A DNA stretch of 6,249 nucleotides from Syntrophobacteria bacterium (GTDB lineage Bacteria > Desulfobacterota > DSWW01). This document shows positions 4,860 to 6,249 of this stretch, piece after piece. Location: NCBI GenBank assembly GCA_030145435.1, contig JAQYVQ010000630.1:1-6249 (forward strand), given 5' to 3'. The notes beneath the pieces are model-generated. The model saw only the letters and a program-made list of their open reading frames with translations, did not search any database and was not told the DNA's origin. The position numbers and the translations under genes were made by a program. Numbering within the stretch: the first letter of the stretch is position 1; every line of letters starts with the position of its first letter.

Positions 4860-6236
4860 ATGGAAATCGAGGCGCACCCGCACAAGTGCAGGGTGCTCAT
4901 CGTGGACGACGATGCGGTGGGGCTCAAGAACATGGCCAGGATCATGAAACGCAAGGGCCATGAGACCACGCTCGCATCCGGGGGAAGAGAGGCCCTGGCC
5001 AAGATCCGCCGGGATTGCTTCGACCTGATCCTCACGGACCTGGTGATGGACGAGGTGGACGGGATCGAGGTCCTGAGCGAGGCGAAGAGGAACTCCCCGG
5101 ACACGGAGGTCATCATCCTGACCGGCTATGCAGCGGTCTCGTCCGCAATCGAGGCGATGAAGAAAGGGGCCTATCACTATCTTCAGAAGCCTCTCCACCT
5201 GGATGAGCTCGATTGTGTGGTCGGCAACGCGCTGGAAAAGATCCGGCTTCGGCACGAGGTCCGCCGCCTCGCCGCTGGAAAGGACAAGCCCTGGGGGGTC
5301 GAGCAGATCGTGGGGCAGAGCCCTGCCATCGTGGCATTGAAGAAGGTCATTCCCCAGGTGGCCTCCACAGATTCCAATATCCTGGTCACCGGCGAGTCCG
5401 GAACAGGCAAGGAACTGGTCGCCCGTGCGGTCCATCAGTTGAGCCCGAGGGCGGGAAAGCGCTTCCTGGCCATCAATTGCGGTTCTTTTACCGAAGACCT
5501 CCTTGCCAACGAACTGTTCGGGCACGAGAAGGAGGCCTACACAGGGGCTACATCGGCCAGGCCCGGTCTGCTCGAGAGCGCCGATGGGGGCACGATCTTC
5601 TTTGACGAGGTGGGAGACATGCCCCTGTCGATGCAGGCCAAGCTGCTCCGGGTGATCCAGGAGGGAGAGCTGATCCGGGTGGGGGGCGTTCGGCCGATCT
5701 CCGTCGATGTCCGGATCATCGGTGCCACGAACAAGGACTTGAAGAAGGCCATCCAGGGGGGCCAGTTTCGTCAGGACCTCTACTACCGCCTCAACGTGGT
5801 CCCCCTTCTTCTGCCGTCTCTTGCAGAGCGCAAGGAGGACGTTCCTCTCCTGGCCCACCATTTTCTCAAGAAGGTCGTCATGCGATCGAACAAGGAGTTG
5901 CTGGGATTCACCTCAGAGGCCCTGGAGTTGATGAGACGATACGATTATCCGGGGAATATCCGGGAGTTGGAGAACATCGTGGAAAGGTGCGCGGCCTTTG
6001 CGACCGGCGACAAGATCGGGGCCGAGGACCTGCCCCCGGATATCAAGGAGATGGAAGTCCTCTCCTTCCACAAGGAGGCCCATCCCTTCCGTACCCTGGA
6101 AGAAATCGAGAAAGAGTACATCCACTGGGTGATGGCAAAGGCCGGGAAGAACAAGTCCCAGGCAGCCCGGATCCTGGGGATCGACCGTGTTTCTTTGTAC
6201 CGCAAGCTCAAGAAGTACGAGATCGTCGAAGAGTAG
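4860..6236 (+). CDS. NtrC-family sigma-54-dependent response regulator (REC-AAA+-Fis)
   Basis: This is a complete 458-residue activator of normal length. The receiver domain (11-125) has the D16-D18 acidic cluster, phospho-acceptor D60, T88 and K110. The AAA+ sigma-54 activation domain (150-380) has Walker A GESGTGKE (178-185), a sigma-54 contact loop EAYTGA (225-230), Walker B GGTIFFDEVGDM (243-254, D249-E250), a sensor I segment GATNKD (288-293), an arginine-finger region around R304/R310 and sensor II PGNIRELEN (364-372). The C-terminal Fis-type helix-turn-helix is KSQAARILGIDRVSLYRKL (432-450). Phosphorylated protein should bind upstream sites and use ATP hydrolysis to open sigma-54 promoters, most likely that of the divergent operon. 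The contact loop is normally GAFTGA; the Phe-to-Tyr change is tolerated, but Glu in place of the first Gly is unusual. ATG 4860 has GTGAGG (4846-4851) at 8 nt and lies downstream of the predicted start of transcription. The partner kinase is not in the window. Confidence 0.95.
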   Translation: MEIEAHPHKCRVLIVDDDAVGLKNMARIMKRKGHETTLASGGREALAKIRRDCFDLILTDLVMDEVDGIEVLSEAKRNSPDTEVIILTGYAAVSSAIEAMKKGAYHYLQKPLHLDELDCVVGNALEKIRLRHEVRRLAAGKDKPWGVEQIVGQSPAIVALKKVIPQVASTDSNILVTGESGTGKELVARAVHQLSPRAGKRFLAINCGSFTEDLLANELFGHEKEAYTGATSARPGLLESADGGTIFFDEVGDMPLSMQAKLLRVIQEGELIRVGGVRPISVDVRIIGATNKDLKKAIQGGQFRQDLYYRLNVVPLLLPSLAERKEDVPLLAHHFLKKVVMRSNKELLGFTSEALELMRRYDYPGNIRELENIVERCAAFATGDKIGAEDLPPDIKEMEVLSFHKEAHPFRTLEEIEKEYIHWVMAKAGKNKSQAARILGIDRVSLYRKLKKYEIVEE

Positions 6237-6249
6237 AAGCACAAGCGCA

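Noticed and set aside
4804..4944. Small open frame starting ATG 4804, with a strong AGGAGG-like run at 4815-4821.
   Set aside because: Its ATG overlaps the predicted -10 box, the purine run lies after the ATG rather than before it, and its translation is a +1 shadow of the activator gene.
4830..5861. A 343-residue open frame on the minus strand inside the activator gene.
   Set aside because: It is the shadow of a GC-rich coding frame; the plus strand encodes a complete, motif-perfect regulator.
1..6249. Search for CRISPR repeats, tRNA genes, insertion-sequence ends or attachment sites.
   Set aside because: I saw no regularly spaced repeats, tRNA-like folds, transposase motifs or target-site duplications.

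Overview
The window shows a compact, GC-rich bacterial locus. It has one four-gene operon on the minus strand, whose last gene runs off the left edge, and one divergent regulator gene on the plus strand. The coding style, the PEP/pyruvate-binding protein type, the NtrC-family activator and the -24/-12 promoter all suggest a Desulfobacterota-like (deltaproteobacterial) organism. This is an inference from protein style, not from a marker gene. There are no tRNA or rRNA genes, CRISPR arrays, transposases or other signs of mobile DNA.

Layout, read outward from the shared intergenic region (4459-4859). Leftward on the minus strand: (1) a diverged UspA-fold protein (3994-4458, GTG start); (2) a 404-residue protein of unrecognised family (2758-3972); (3) a 131-residue stand-alone CheY-like receiver (2360-2755); (4) a protein with an ATP-grasp PEP/pyruvate-binding domain and a phosphohistidine swivel domain (2349 to beyond position 1; 783 codons visible). 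The gaps between genes are 21, 2 and 10 nt, and each downstream gene has its own good Shine-Dalgarno sequence. Rightward on the plus strand is a complete 458-residue REC-AAA+-Fis activator of sigma-54 promoters (4860-6236).

The intergenic region reads like a regulatory circuit. On the minus strand it holds, in order, a candidate activator-binding dyad (4709-4737), a near-consensus IHF site (4634-4646) and a strong sigma-54 promoter (4600-4615). These are followed by a leader of about 130 nt carrying a perfect 15-bp inverted repeat (4480-4541). On the plus strand a good sigma-70 promoter (4776-4803) serves the activator gene. The simplest model is that the activator is made from a housekeeping promoter, is phosphorylated by a histidine kinase outside the window, and switches on the operon through sigma-54 with DNA bending by IHF.

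Two features make the operon look like an uncharacterised phosphotransfer or signalling module rather than ordinary gluconeogenesis. First, the PEP-synthase-like protein keeps its ATP-grasp and His domains, but the visible sequence after the His domain does not resemble the PEP-binding TIM barrel of PpsA/PPDK. Second, its N-terminal helical region appears homologous to the N-terminal helical region of the 404-residue protein, so the two may share a docking or dimerisation module. The role of the system cannot be read from the sequence.
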